Part shown: piece after piece, positions 36,659 to 45,650 of the stretch
Position numbering within the stretch: position 1 is the stretch's first letter
Layout of the letters: every line of letters begins with the position of its first letter
From: JAAYVZ01 sp035384965
GTDB lineage: Bacteria > Acidobacteriota > Thermoanaerobaculia > Thermoanaerobaculales > Thermoanaerobaculaceae
Direction of reading: 5' to 3'
DNA length: 64,000 bases
Assembly: GCA_035384965.1 (NCBI GenBank)
Contig: DAOOJE010000013.1
Location: 1 to 64,000, forward strand
Made by a program: the position numbers and the translations under genes
The notes under the pieces: model-generated
What the model was told of the DNA's origin: nothing
What the model saw: only the letters and a program-made list of their open reading frames with translations
Database searches by the model: none

Positions 36659-37110
36659 CACCAGTCCTTGTACTTGGTGCCGTCGAGGGCGGTTGCCGCC
36701 GAGAGCGAGTAGACGTCGTACACGTTCTGCCGGCCCCAGGTGCGGGAGTCCGGCTCGTCCTGGTAGGAGCGCAGGCCCCACTCGTCCTTGCCGGTCATCG
36801 GGTCGATCGGAATGCGCCGCAAGAACTTCCTCTTGACCGTCTGACCCACGACGTCGACGCCCTCGACAAGCACCTCGAGTTCCTTGGGATACCCCTCGGT
36901 CCCCAGCTCCACCTGGATCATCCCCTGGTCGGCCAGCCGCTTGTGCTCGTCGATGGCGTTGCGCATCTGGCGCAGCGCCAGCCGCAGCTCGGCTTCGCGC
37001 TGCCGCTTGATCGTGAACTTGGCCGTCGGCAGCGCCACCGCGGCCAGGATCGCGATGAGCGCCACGACCATCACGAGCTCGGCAAGCGTGAAGCCTCGCT
37101 GCCTGCTCAT
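36658..37110 (-). CDS. Type II secretion/pilus pseudopilin, 150 aa
   Basis: A compact prepilin: leader MSRQRG, then FTLAELVMVVALIAILAAVA with Glu at +5. The body includes ALRQMRNAIDEHKRLAD and RRIPIDPMTGKDEWGLRSY, the calcium-loop-like segment common to GspG/H-type proteins. It ends in TALDGTKYKDW, nearly the same ending as the next pseudopilin (TALDGSRYADW), so the two are paralogues. Its ATG overlaps the secretin stop (ATGA). Confidence 0.9.
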   Translation of the reverse strand: MSRQRGFTLAELVMVVALIAILAAVALPTAKFTIKRQREAELRLALRQMRNAIDEHKRLADQGMIQVELGTEGYPKELEVLVEGVDVVGQTVKRKFLRRIPIDPMTGKDEWGLRSYQDEPDSRTWGRQNVYDVYSLSAATALDGTKYKDW

Positions 37111-39497
37111 GGCTCGCGCACCCCCGTGACGACGGCGGCCGAGGCGACGCCCAGGATCGTCGCCCCGGAGCCGCTCACCGCCCCCACCGGCCCGGCGAAG
37201 ATGAACGGAAGCTCGCCAGCCTGCCGCGGCCGCACGGTCACGCGCAGCAGCGTGCCGCTGCCGCGCGCCTGCCCGCTCCAGCCGGCTGTGATCCACCCGA
37301 GGGCGGGCGTGTGAATAGGCTGGACCTGCAGGTTCCGGCCGTCGCCCGGGAGGTCGCCGCCCTCCACCCGCACCACTTCCAGACGGGCCGGGTCGTAGGC
37401 GAAATGCAGCGGCGAGGCGACGCCTTCCGCGCCCGCATCGAGGACGACCGTGAGCACCCCTTCCGAGCCGACCACGACCGGCAAACGCGACGGGTAGAAG
37501 GCGAGGCGGGACAGGGCGATCTCCGCCGCCTGCAGCGTCAGGGTCGACGCTTCCGGCCGTTCCTGCCGCTCCTCGTCCTCGGATTTCCCTTCCTTCGGGA
37601 CCGGGTGGATCCCCCCTCTTGCCGGCCCCTGTCGCTCGGGCGGCGGGAAGGCGAGCCGCGGCCGCCGCTCCCCCCGCTCGCCCTCGTCCACCTTTTCCTG
37701 CATGCCTGGATCGTCCATCGGCTCCGGCGCTGGCCCGGCTTCGCCGAACGGCCCGCCCTCGACCGCCGAGCGGATGCGTGGCGAGTTGCCGAAGACGGTG
37801 ATGCGGTTCTCGGTGCCCACCCATACCGGGGCGAGGTCCTCCTCGGTGATGTTGGGGTTGCGGATGATGTGCGGCGTGATGGTCAGCACCAGCTCGGTCT
37901 GGGTGAGGTCGGCCGTGTTGCCCCGGAACAGCGGCCCCACGATCGGGAGATCAGCCAGAAACGGCAGGCCCGAGCGCGAGGTCCCCTTGCGATACTTGAG
38001 CAGCCCGGCCAGCATCGAGGTCTCGCCGTCCTTGAGGCGGATCACCGAGTCGATGCTTCGGGTGCCGATCTTGGGCTGCATGTTGCCGCCGCCGACGTCG
38101 ACCTTGTCGCCGAGTTCGGAAACCTCCACCTTGAGCTTCATCGTGACCTCGTTGTTGTGGTGCACGCGCGGCTCGAGGTCGATCTTGATGCCCACGTCCT
38201 GGTACTGGAAGGCGGTGATGGGAACGATGTTGCCGCCCTGCGTCTGGGTCGTGTTGAACGTCGTGGTGGGGATCGGCACCCGGTCGCCGATCACCAGGTT
38301 GCCCTTCTCGCCTTCGGTGATGCGGAGCTGGGGCTGGGCCAGCGTCTCGGCCTCGCCCGAGGACTTGACGAGCTGGAGCGTCACCGACGGCATGGTGATC
38401 CCCCACATGCTGCGGGTGATGTCGCCGAGCTTGTCGAGCGGGATGCGGAAGTTGGTGGCGCTGCCCGACAGCTGCGTGGGGTCGAAGGAAATCGGGTAGC
38501 CGTCGGGAGTCGGTGCGGCGATCGCCACTCCGAGCTTGCGGGCGGCGTTGGAGTCGAGCTGGATCAGCTCCACGTCCACCAGCACTTCGGCCTTGGCCTT
38601 GTCGTTGGCGTTGATGAGGCGTTCGGCGATCGCCACCTTGTCGGCGGTGTCCCGGATGACGATGGAGTTGAGCCGCTCGTTGACCGCGATGCGCCGGGCG
38701 TCGATGAGCGCCCGCAGCATATTGTTGACGTCCTTGACGTCGGCGTTGGAGAGAAAGAACGTCTTGACCACGAGGTCCTCGTAGTCGCGGCGGTTCTGCG
38801 GCGTGTCCTCGACGATGAGCACCGACCTGTCGTCGATCACCTTGTAAAAGTGCGTCGCGGCCTGCATCACGGTCTCGAGCGCCTGGCGCGCCGTGACGTC
38901 CTTGAGCTCGATGGTGATCTTGTTGTCCTTAAGCTTGCTGTCGAACAGGATGTTGATGCCGAACGCCTGGCCGATGGCCTTGTAGATGTCCCTGACGTTG
39001 GTCTGGTTGGGGAACGAGAGGCTGATCGGTTCGTCGGAGGCGGGGTTGAGGATCGGCGGCTTGACCTTCATCTCGGCTGCCGCTTTCTTCATCTGCTCGA
39101 GCTTCGAAGCGCCGCCCTCCTGGGCGAGGATCGCGAGATCCTTCCTGGCCTTGCCGAGCTCCACCTCGGCGTACTGGTGGGTGGGGTCGAGCTGGACCGC
39201 GAGCTGCAGCTCCGTGACCGCTCGCTGCAGGTCGCCAGCATCTCGGAACGCGAGCCCCTTGCGGAAGTGCGCTTCGCCGGCCCTCTGGCGCGCCCGCTGG
39301 AGCGACATCTTCAGGCGCAGGTCCTCGGGCTTCTTGGCCAGAGCCTCCAGGTAGTGGTACACCGCCGCGTCCCAGTTCTCGACCCGCGCCGCTTCCTCGG
39401 CTCGGCGCGTCGTCGAGTAGGTTCCGCACGCCGCCACCGCCACCGCCGCGGCCAGCAGAACGGCCGTCTTGCTTCGATGCGTCTTGCTCACACTCAC
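37107..39497 (-). CDS. Outer-membrane secretin with N-terminal TPRs and C-terminal cohesin-like domain, 796 aa
   Basis: GspD/PilQ-type secretin. It is a lipoprotein (AAVAVAAC, Cys24). Residues about 30-120 carry tetratricopeptide repeats. A short STN/N0 region (ISLSFPNQTNVRDIYKAIGQAFGIN) and N1 domain follow. The secretin channel runs from about 400 to 620 with VPIPTTTF, YQDVGIKIDLEPRV, and GLPFLADLPIVGPLF. After a charged linker the tail (about 690-796) looks like a cohesin domain (HFAYDPARLEVVRVEGGDLPG). Tails of this type are known in acidobacterial secretins. GTG 39497 is chosen for the GTGA overlap; GTG 39491 is possible. Confidence 0.9.
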   Translation of the reverse strand: MSVSKTHRSKTAVLLAAAVAVAACGTYSTTRRAEEAARVENWDAAVYHYLEALAKKPEDLRLKMSLQRARQRAGEAHFRKGLAFRDAGDLQRAVTELQLAVQLDPTHQYAEVELGKARKDLAILAQEGGASKLEQMKKAAAEMKVKPPILNPASDEPISLSFPNQTNVRDIYKAIGQAFGINILFDSKLKDNKITIELKDVTARQALETVMQAATHFYKVIDDRSVLIVEDTPQNRRDYEDLVVKTFFLSNADVKDVNNMLRALIDARRIAVNERLNSIVIRDTADKVAIAERLINANDKAKAEVLVDVELIQLDSNAARKLGVAIAAPTPDGYPISFDPTQLSGSATNFRIPLDKLGDITRSMWGITMPSVTLQLVKSSGEAETLAQPQLRITEGEKGNLVIGDRVPIPTTTFNTTQTQGGNIVPITAFQYQDVGIKIDLEPRVHHNNEVTMKLKVEVSELGDKVDVGGGNMQPKIGTRSIDSVIRLKDGETSMLAGLLKYRKGTSRSGLPFLADLPIVGPLFRGNTADLTQTELVLTITPHIIRNPNITEEDLAPVWVGTENRITVFGNSPRIRSAVEGGPFGEAGPAPEPMDDPGMQEKVDEGERGERRPRLAFPPPERQGPARGGIHPVPKEGKSEDEERQERPEASTLTLQAAEIALSRLAFYPSRLPVVVGSEGVLTVVLDAGAEGVASPLHFAYDPARLEVVRVEGGDLPGDGRNLQVQPIHTPALGWITAGWSGQARGSGTLLRVTVRPRQAGELPFIFAGPVGAVSGSGATILGVASAAVVTGVREP

Positions 39498-40042
39498 CTC
39501 GCCAGTGGTACCTCGGTGTTGACCGTATCCGCGAACCCCACGTACCCGACCGTCACGCCGGTCGCCTTGACCTCGCGGATGATGAACTTGTTCTTCAGCG
39601 TGTCGCCCCGTGCCGCGGCCACGATCTCCTCGCCGTCGCGAAAGACGGCCACCGGCAGGCGGCTCGGGCCGAGCCAGCCGATGTACGTCAGCGTGAACGC
39701 CGGCGGCGGCGGCGGGCCCGGCGTGGGAGTGGGCCGCGGCACGACTGGCACCGGCGGGCGTGTCGGCAGGGGCGTGGGGGTCGGCCGACGGTCCGGAGTC
39801 GGCGTGGGAGGCGGACCGTACGTGAACAGGTTTCTCACGGTCCCGGGGGTCGGCAGCTCCCGACCGCCGAGCCGGCTCCACCCCAGGTCCGGGACGGTGT
39901 AGCTCTTCACCGGGGGCAACGCTCCCCCGGAACCCGCACCGCCGAGCAGCGTCGGGCGCCAGCGCGTGAGGCCGAAGACCGCCGCCGCTGCCAGCAGCAC
40001 GAGCAGCAGAGCGAGCCGGCGCGGATCAGTCTTCGCTGCCAC
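39494..40042 (-). CDS. GspC/PilP-like inner-membrane pilot of the secretion complex, 182 aa
   Basis: One transmembrane helix (ALLLVLLAAAAVFGLT, about 10-25), a Pro/Thr-rich linker of tandem PTPTP units (about 76-112) and a small C-terminal beta domain (FTLTYIGWLGPSRLPVAVFRDGEEIVAAARGDTL). This last has the HR/PilP-like fold expected to contact the secretin N0 domain. The family assignment rests on layout and position between pilO and the secretin. The gene overlaps pilO by 17 nt. Confidence 0.72.
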   Translation of the reverse strand: MAAKTDPRRLALLLVLLAAAAVFGLTRWRPTLLGGAGSGGALPPVKSYTVPDLGWSRLGGRELPTPGTVRNLFTYGPPPTPTPDRRPTPTPLPTRPPVPVVPRPTPTPGPPPPPAFTLTYIGWLGPSRLPVAVFRDGEEIVAAARGDTLKNKFIIREVKATGVTVGYVGFADTVNTEVPLAR

Positions 40043-40643
40043 CCTTCACCTCCCTCGCGCCCAGCTCCCGCACCAGCGCCTCGTCCACCTCCGAGAAATA
40101 CGTCCCCATCGTCAACCTCACCGACACGTCCAGGCTCGCCGCCGACTGGTCGCCCTCGAGCCCGAGCCCCTCGAGGACGATGAACTGGGGCGAACTCTCG
40201 AGCAGGAAGACACAGCGCCGGATCTGCTCGTACGAGCCCTTCACGCTGTACGAGGCGGTGAAGTACACGAGGCCGGACTTTTCCTCCCGCTTGTAGGCGT
40301 AGCCGATGCTCTCCACGCCGAGCCCGGCTTCCTGGGCCAGGCGGAGGACCTCCTGCAGGAACGGGATGAGCCGTTCCTTCATGCCTGCGAGCTGATCCCG
40401 CCGCAGCACGCGCAGGTTCTCGCGCAGCTCGCCGAGCCTGGCGCGCGTGTCCTCGAGCCGGCGCGCGCTCTCCTCCAGGCGCGCGACCTCCGACTGCAAC
40501 TGCTCGGCCTGCGCCGCCAACGCCGAGCCTCGCTCCAGCACCGCCGATCGGAACCCGAACACCCACGCCAGGTTGGCGGCCAGGAGCAGGGCCGGGATCG
40601 TCCACGCCCACCAGTGACGCCACCACGCCCCGGGCCTGCTCAT
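40026..40643 (-). CDS. PilO-like assembly protein, 205 aa
   Basis: A bitopic membrane protein: one helix (WTIPALLLAANLAWVFGF) followed by a coiled coil (about 40-85, QAEQLQSEVARLEESARRLED) and a ferredoxin-like domain. In that domain VYFTASYSVKGSYEQIRRCVFLLESSPQFIVLEGLGLEG is the conserved PilO/GspM stretch. It would pair with the PilN-like protein, whose stop overlaps its ATG. Confidence 0.85.
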   Translation of the reverse strand: MSRPGAWWRHWWAWTIPALLLAANLAWVFGFRSAVLERGSALAAQAEQLQSEVARLEESARRLEDTRARLGELRENLRVLRRDQLAGMKERLIPFLQEVLRLAQEAGLGVESIGYAYKREEKSGLVYFTASYSVKGSYEQIRRCVFLLESSPQFIVLEGLGLEGDQSAASLDVSVRLTMGTYFSEVDEALVRELGAREVKGGSED

Positions 40644-41212
40644 GGCCGACCTCCGGGCCAGTACGTGACCGACAGGCTCACCTGGTATCCCTGGCCGCCC
40701 GAGGACGCCGGCGAGTCCTCGCTGGCGGGCACGGGGTCCGAGAACGAGGGGTCGGCGAACAGCGCCGCCAGCAACCCCAGCCAGGCCTCGCGCGAAACCG
40801 CCACGCCGCGCAGCGTCAGGCGCAGCGACCCCTCCTTCTGGGCTGCCGGTGTGACGCTCACGAGCCGTACGTTCCACGGCACCACCCGCTCGAGGTCGGC
40901 CAGCATCTGGCTCCACGAGAGCTGCCGGCGCGCCACCACCTCCTGGAACGCCGCCGTCTCCGCCTGTAGCTTGCGCCACCCGACGGCCCCCAGCTCGCGG
41001 TCCGCCGCGGCGACTTCCCTCGCGAGGCGGTCGCGGCGCGCGCGGAGAGCCCGCACCTGCTCGATCTGGTCCTGCTCGACGCTGCGGGCACCCAGCAGCT
41101 CGCTCACCGAGACGACGCTGAGTGCCGCCGCCACGACCGCCAGGGCGGCGCCCAGCGTCCACACCGGCCGGCTGTTCTCGAAGCGGTCACGGGCCAGGTT
41201 GGGCCGCTGCAT
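40640..41212 (-). CDS. PilN-like assembly protein, 190 aa
   Basis: MQRPNLARDRFENSRPVW is a conserved cytoplasmic start for PilM binding. One helix follows (TLGAALAVVAAALSVVSV), then a coiled coil and a ferredoxin-like fold (WSQMLADLERVVPWNVRLVSVTP is diagnostic of the PilN/GspL family). ATG 41212 shares one base with the stop of the PilM-like gene; a start 24 nt upstream is possible but less likely. Confidence 0.85.
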   Translation of the reverse strand: MQRPNLARDRFENSRPVWTLGAALAVVAAALSVVSVSELLGARSVEQDQIEQVRALRARRDRLAREVAAADRELGAVGWRKLQAETAAFQEVVARRQLSWSQMLADLERVVPWNVRLVSVTPAAQKEGSLRLTLRGVAVSREAWLGLLAALFADPSFSDPVPASEDSPASSGGQGYQVSLSVTYWPGGRP

Positions 41213-42126
41213 CACTCCTCCCTGCCGGAGCCGCACGCCAGCAGCGCCCCCAGCAGCGCCCCCGGCAGCGCGGTTTGGGCCGGCACGCGTTCAGCGCCCA
41301 CGACCAGCCGGCGCACCGCGAGCTGCGGACGGTCCGCCACCGCGGCCTCGACCTCGGCGGCCATCTCGCCGTCGAACGCCACGACCCACATTTCCACGCC
41401 GCGGCTCGAGCCTCCGTCTCCCTGCAGCAAGGTCAGCGAGTGCTCCACCTCGCGGGCCACGAAGCCGGCGGCGAGCGCCGCGTCGGCCGGCAGCGCCTTC
41501 TGGCGCAGCAGCGTGACCGCGCCGTTCTCCACCCCGGCGAACCCCAGCGAGCGCGGCTCCGCGACCACCACGAGGTACGGCCCGCCAGCAGGGGGCGCCA
41601 GGTTGGCGACGGCCAGCGCCGTGCTCTCGATGCGGCCCACCCGCACCCCGGCCGCGGCCAGCGTCTCCTCGATCACGGCCAGCGGCCGGTCGAGCGCCAG
41701 GACCACCAGCACGTGCCCTTCGGTGCGCATCGGCAGGTAATCCAGCCGCACCTCCTCCGGCCGGCACGGCAGCAGCTTCTTGAGCCGCCAGCGGATCACG
41801 TCCTCGGCTTCCTGTCGCCGGCGCGGCAGCCCGCCCACGTCGATCTGCACGCTCCTCGTCCAGGCCGTGGGAAGCAGCACCGTGCCGCGCGGCGGGAGCT
41901 TGCCGGCGGCCTGTGCGAGGCGGCCGAGGGCGGCGGCCAGCAGGGCACGGTCGACCTGCAGCAGCCCCACCGGTCCTTGCCGGAAGCACTCGGGGTCGAC
42001 TGGCACGGCTTCGGCGCGCACGAGAGCGTCCCGCCGGCGCGACAGCAGCGCCAGCGTGATCTGGTCGTCCGCCAGGGCCAGGACGGCGGGCGGGAGCGGG
42101 GTGGTGAGGAACCGTGGGAGTCTCAT
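41212..42126 (-). CDS. PilM-like actin-fold protein, 304 aa
   Basis: The GspL-cytoplasmic/PilM role: a cytosolic actin-like platform that links the ATPase to PilN. Visible marks are WRLKKLLPCRPEEVRLDYLP (very typical of PilM-like proteins) and the two-lobed layout with ALDRPLAVIEETLAAAGVRVGRIE. It is shorter than E. coli PilM-class proteins and lacks an obvious strong ATP motif. Coupled on both sides (ATGA and TGATG). Confidence 0.78.
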   Translation of the reverse strand: MRLPRFLTTPLPPAVLALADDQITLALLSRRRDALVRAEAVPVDPECFRQGPVGLLQVDRALLAAALGRLAQAAGKLPPRGTVLLPTAWTRSVQIDVGGLPRRRQEAEDVIRWRLKKLLPCRPEEVRLDYLPMRTEGHVLVVLALDRPLAVIEETLAAAGVRVGRIESTALAVANLAPPAGGPYLVVVAEPRSLGFAGVENGAVTLLRQKALPADAALAAGFVAREVEHSLTLLQGDGGSSRGVEMWVVAFDGEMAAEVEAAVADRPQLAVRRLVVGAERVPAQTALPGALLGALLACGSGREE

Positions 42127-43757
42127 TCGACGAACGTCACCTTGTTGACTTCCTTGAGGGTGGTCACGCCGGCAAAGACCTTCTCCAGCGCCGACTCGCG
42201 GAGGAACTTCATGCCCTCGGCCTTGGCCTCGCGCTTGATTTCCGCGGCGGGGCGCTTGTCCAGGATGAGGACGCGGATGTTGTCGGACAGGTCCATGAGC
42301 TCGGAGATCGCGCACCGGCCCAGGAAGCCGGTGCCGTTGCACTCGATGCAGCCGGCGCCCTCGAAGAAGGTGACCCCCACGACTTGGTCGCGGGTGAGCC
42401 CCGACTCGTCGAGGAGCTGGTCGGAGACCTTCGCCTCGCGCCGGCAGTGGGGGCAGATGCGGCGCACCAGCCGCTGCGCGAGCACGCAGTTGAGGGCCGA
42501 GACGAAGTTGTAGAGGTCCACGTTCATGTTGAGGAACCGCCCGAGCACGTCGACCACGTTGTTGGCGTGCACGGTGGTGAACACGAGGTGGCCGGTGAGC
42601 GCCGACTGCACCGCGATTTGCGCCGTCTCCTCGTCGCGGATCTCGCCGACCATGATCTTGTCGGGGTCGTGCCGCAAGATCGACCGCAGGCCGCGCGCGA
42701 ACGTGAGGCCCTTCTTTTCGTTGACCGGGATCTGGGTGATGCCCGGGAGCTGGTACTCCACGGGGTCCTCGATCGTGACGATCTTGTCCTCGACGCTCAC
42801 GATCTCTGACAGGCAGGCGTACAGGGTGGTGGTCTTCCCGGACCCGGTCGGCCCGGTCACGAGCACCATACCGTACGGCTCGCGGATGAACTTGCGCAGC
42901 TTGCGCTTGGTGTCCTCGTCGAACCCCAGCACGTCCAGGTTGAGAGTGCGGAACTCCTTGTTGGCCGATTCCTTGTCCAGAATGCGGATGACCACGTCCT
43001 CGCCGTGGGTGGTGGGCATCACTGAGACCCGGAAGTCGATGGTCCGCCCCTTCATGCGCAGCTTGAAGCGGCCGTCCTGAGGGATGCGCTTTTCGGCGAT
43101 GTCGAGTTCCGACATGACCTTGACGCGCGAGATGATGGTCGCGTGGTAGCGCTTGTCGATCGGCTCCATGGCCTGGTACAGCACGCCGTCGATGCGGTAC
43201 TTGACGATCACCTCGGTGTCGCGCGTCTCGATGTGGATGTCGGAGGCGCGCCGCTGGATGGCGTTGAAGACGATGGTGTCGACCAGCTTGATGACCGGCG
43301 AGGTGTCGGCGGTGATCGACTCGATGGACAGCGCCTCCTCGCCGTTCTCGCGTTCCTGCACGAGCTGGATGCGGAAGTCCTCCGTCGCCTCGTCGAGCAC
43401 CCTCTGCGTCGAGTCCGACTTCTCGAGAATCTCCGAGATGCGGGCCGGCGGCCCGACCCGCACCTCGATCGGGGCGCCGATGGCGAGTTCCAGCTCGTCG
43501 AGGGCGGCGAGGTCCGAGGGGTCGGCCATCACCACCACGACCACGTCCCCGCGGCGCTCGAGCGGAACGAACTGGTAACGTAGCATCAGCTCCACCGGGA
43601 TCTGGCGGAAGAGCTCGGGCTCGCCCCGAAAATCGGAGAGGTCGTGGAACGGCAGGCGCAGCCGCTCGGCCAGCGCCAGCGCCCCCTGTCGCTCCTCCTC
43701 GCCGCGGCCTCCACCTCTGAGGTAACGCTGGGCAAAGGTGTTGAGGTCTTCCGCCAT
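42123..43757 (-). CDS. GspE/PilB-type assembly ATPase (secretion operon), 544 aa
   Basis: AAA-like hexameric ATPase that powers pseudopilus growth. The N-terminal MshEN/GSPII_E domain is at 1-130. The Walker A GPTGSGKTTT is at about 301-310, the Asp box at TIEDPVEYQLPG, Walker B at IMVGEIRDEETA and the His box at TGHLVFTTVHANN. A tetra-Cys zinc site (CPHC ... CIEC) lies near the end. It is distinct from the PilB at 51867, about half identical by eye in the core. It overlaps the PilM-like gene by ATGA. Confidence 0.94.
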   Translation of the reverse strand: MAEDLNTFAQRYLRGGGRGEEERQGALALAERLRLPFHDLSDFRGEPELFRQIPVELMLRYQFVPLERRGDVVVVVMADPSDLAALDELELAIGAPIEVRVGPPARISEILEKSDSTQRVLDEATEDFRIQLVQERENGEEALSIESITADTSPVIKLVDTIVFNAIQRRASDIHIETRDTEVIVKYRIDGVLYQAMEPIDKRYHATIISRVKVMSELDIAEKRIPQDGRFKLRMKGRTIDFRVSVMPTTHGEDVVIRILDKESANKEFRTLNLDVLGFDEDTKRKLRKFIREPYGMVLVTGPTGSGKTTTLYACLSEIVSVEDKIVTIEDPVEYQLPGITQIPVNEKKGLTFARGLRSILRHDPDKIMVGEIRDEETAQIAVQSALTGHLVFTTVHANNVVDVLGRFLNMNVDLYNFVSALNCVLAQRLVRRICPHCRREAKVSDQLLDESGLTRDQVVGVTFFEGAGCIECNGTGFLGRCAISELMDLSDNIRVLILDKRPAAEIKREAKAEGMKFLRESALEKVFAGVTTLKEVNKVTFVE

Positions 43758-43764
43758 GATCTCC

Positions 43765-44973
43765 TCACTGCGAGCGCTGCAGCATCGTGAACATCGGGTA
43801 GTACACCGAGAGCAGGAGCGCCGACACCACGCCGCCCATGACCACGAGCACCGCCGGCTCGATCAGGCTCACGACGCGGGCGAGCTTGACCTCGATCGTC
43901 TCGTCGTAGAACTGTGAGACGTTGGCCAGCATCTCCTCCAGCGCGCCGGTGGCCTCACCGACCTGGACCATGGCCACGGTCAGTTCGGGGAACAGACCCG
44001 TGGCATCGAGCGAGGACCACAGCGCCTGCCCTTCCCTCACCCGCCCAGCGACGCGCCCAAGCGGGCCGGCCACAGACCGGTTGGTGACCGTCGAGCTGGC
44101 GACCTCGAGTGCCCGCACGAGAGGCGTGCCGCCCGAAAGCAGGGTGCCGAGCGAGCGCGTGAACTGGGACAGTGCGAACAGGTGCAGGATCGACCCCACG
44201 AACGGCAGCCGCAGCTTCAGCCGGTCGAGGGCGAGCGCCCCGCTGTCGCTGCGCAACCAGCGGCGCACGAACGGGTAGGCGAGGACCGCGGCGCCCGCCA
44301 TGTAGGGCAGGTTCTCCTCGAAGAACTTCGCGGTGCTGAGGACGATCAGCGTCGGCAGCGGCAGCTCCGAGGCGAACCCGAGGTAGAAGGTGGCGAATCG
44401 CGGGATCACGTAGGTCAAAAGCAAGGCGATGAGCCCCAGCGCCAGCAGCACCAGGACCAGCGGATAGGTGAGGGCGGAGGAGACCTTGCGGCGCACCGCC
44501 TCGAGCATTTGCGAGTGCTGGGTGTAGCGGGTCAGCACCGGCACCAGCTCGCCCGACTGCTCGCCGGCCAGCAGGGTCGCGCAGTACAGGCGGGGGAAGA
44601 GCCCTCCCTGCGAGGCGAACGACTCGGAGAGCGCCACCCCCGAGCGCACGTCCTCGAGGACCCGCGTCAGCACTTGGCGGAACACCGGGTTCGTCTGGGC
44701 TCGCTGCAGCAGCTCGAGCGACTGCAGGACCGGGATGCCGGCCCGCAGTAGCGTGGAGAACTGCTGGTTGAAGACCAGGAATTCGAGCGAGGTGATGCGC
44801 TCCCGGCGCCAGATGCGGGCGATCCCGAACCGCGAGCGAACCGGTTGCAGCGCAAAGACGTGCAGGCCCTTGCTTTCGAGCTCGCGGCGCAGCGCCTCCG
44901 GGTTGGAGGCCCGATGCCGCTGCTGGAGCACCAGCCCGTCCGCGGTCCCGACACGGGCGATGTACTCGCTCAC
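43765..44973 (-). CDS. GspF/PilC-type inner-membrane platform protein, 402 aa
   Basis: Polytopic protein of the T2SS_F family. Two homologous repeats each carry the GspF domain, with FSTLLRAGIPVLQSLELL in the first and FTRSLGTLLSGGTPLVRALEVA in the second. Hydrophobic helices lie near 170-230 and at the C-terminus (VLVVMGGVVSALLLSVYYPMF). It is separated from the ATPase gene by 7 nt. Confidence 0.93.
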   Translation of the reverse strand: MSEYIARVGTADGLVLQQRHRASNPEALRRELESKGLHVFALQPVRSRFGIARIWRRERITSLEFLVFNQQFSTLLRAGIPVLQSLELLQRAQTNPVFRQVLTRVLEDVRSGVALSESFASQGGLFPRLYCATLLAGEQSGELVPVLTRYTQHSQMLEAVRRKVSSALTYPLVLVLLALGLIALLLTYVIPRFATFYLGFASELPLPTLIVLSTAKFFEENLPYMAGAAVLAYPFVRRWLRSDSGALALDRLKLRLPFVGSILHLFALSQFTRSLGTLLSGGTPLVRALEVASSTVTNRSVAGPLGRVAGRVREGQALWSSLDATGLFPELTVAMVQVGEATGALEEMLANVSQFYDETIEVKLARVVSLIEPAVLVVMGGVVSALLLSVYYPMFTMLQRSQ

Positions 44974-45650
44974 CTGGCGGTCTCCCGATCCGCCCCCAAG
45001 ATCACCACGAGCGCCTTCTTGGCCTCTTCCGAACGCGCAGTCACCAGGATGAACATCTGCCCGAGCTGCAGGTTCAGGTTCGAGCGGTGCAGCCGGCGCT
45101 GCACGCCGATGCCGTGCTCCTGCCCCTCGAGGCGCGTGATCTCGCAGGGGGCGAGCTGCACGCGCTGCGGCTCACCCAGGACCGTGCGGAGCGTGAAGCG
45201 CAGCGTGTATCCCTGGGCCGCCTTCGACTCCACCGACACGCCTTCCCGGGCCTGGACCTCGAAGGCGTCGATCTCCTCGAAACCACTCCACCGGAAAAGG
45301 CCGGTCAGCTCGGCGCCGAAGCCCTCCAGCCTGGCCGCCCGCTGCCCCGGCTGGAGCGGGGCTGTCGACGCCATCAGCAACCGCACCCGCACCCGGTACG
45401 CCTGTTGAAAGGTGTCCCACGCGGCGAGCGCGTCGGCGATCCGCTGCACGACCTCCGGGTGGTCGCGGACCGCGATGGTGTTGCTGCCGGGCTGGAGGAG
45501 CACGCTCCCGCTGGGCGAGAGCATCGGTTCCACCATGGCCGCCGCCTCGCGGGCCGGACGGTGGCGAAGGTGGAACACCCGCTCGTCGAATTCCGCAGCC
45601 GCCGCCGACACGACAACCGCCAGCACCAGGACGGGAAGCACGCGCCGCAC
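44970..45650 (-). CDS. Exported secretin-N0/N1-like protein, 226 aa
   Basis: Signal peptide (MRRVLPVLVLAVVVSAAAA). The rest has an N0/N1-type fold: FHLRHRPAREAAAMVEPMLSPSGSVLLQPGSNTIAVRDHPEVVQRIADALAAWD matches the repeating secretin N-domain pattern without a channel part. It ends in a beta-rich region. It may be a periplasmic adaptor between secretin and platform, or a short secretin-like accessory. The stop overlaps the GspF start by ATGA and the ATG abuts the anti-sigma stop. Confidence 0.72.
   Translation of the reverse strand: MRRVLPVLVLAVVVSAAAAEFDERVFHLRHRPAREAAAMVEPMLSPSGSVLLQPGSNTIAVRDHPEVVQRIADALAAWDTFQQAYRVRVRLLMASTAPLQPGQRAARLEGFGAELTGLFRWSGFEEIDAFEVQAREGVSVESKAAQGYTLRFTLRTVLGEPQRVQLAPCEITRLEGQEHGIGVQRRLHRSNLNLQLGQMFILVTARSEEAKKALVVILGADRETAR

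Noticed and set aside
37311..39902. An 863-residue plus-strand open frame antisense to the secretin
   Set aside because: Low-complexity composition and no homology; the minus strand encodes a clear secretin.
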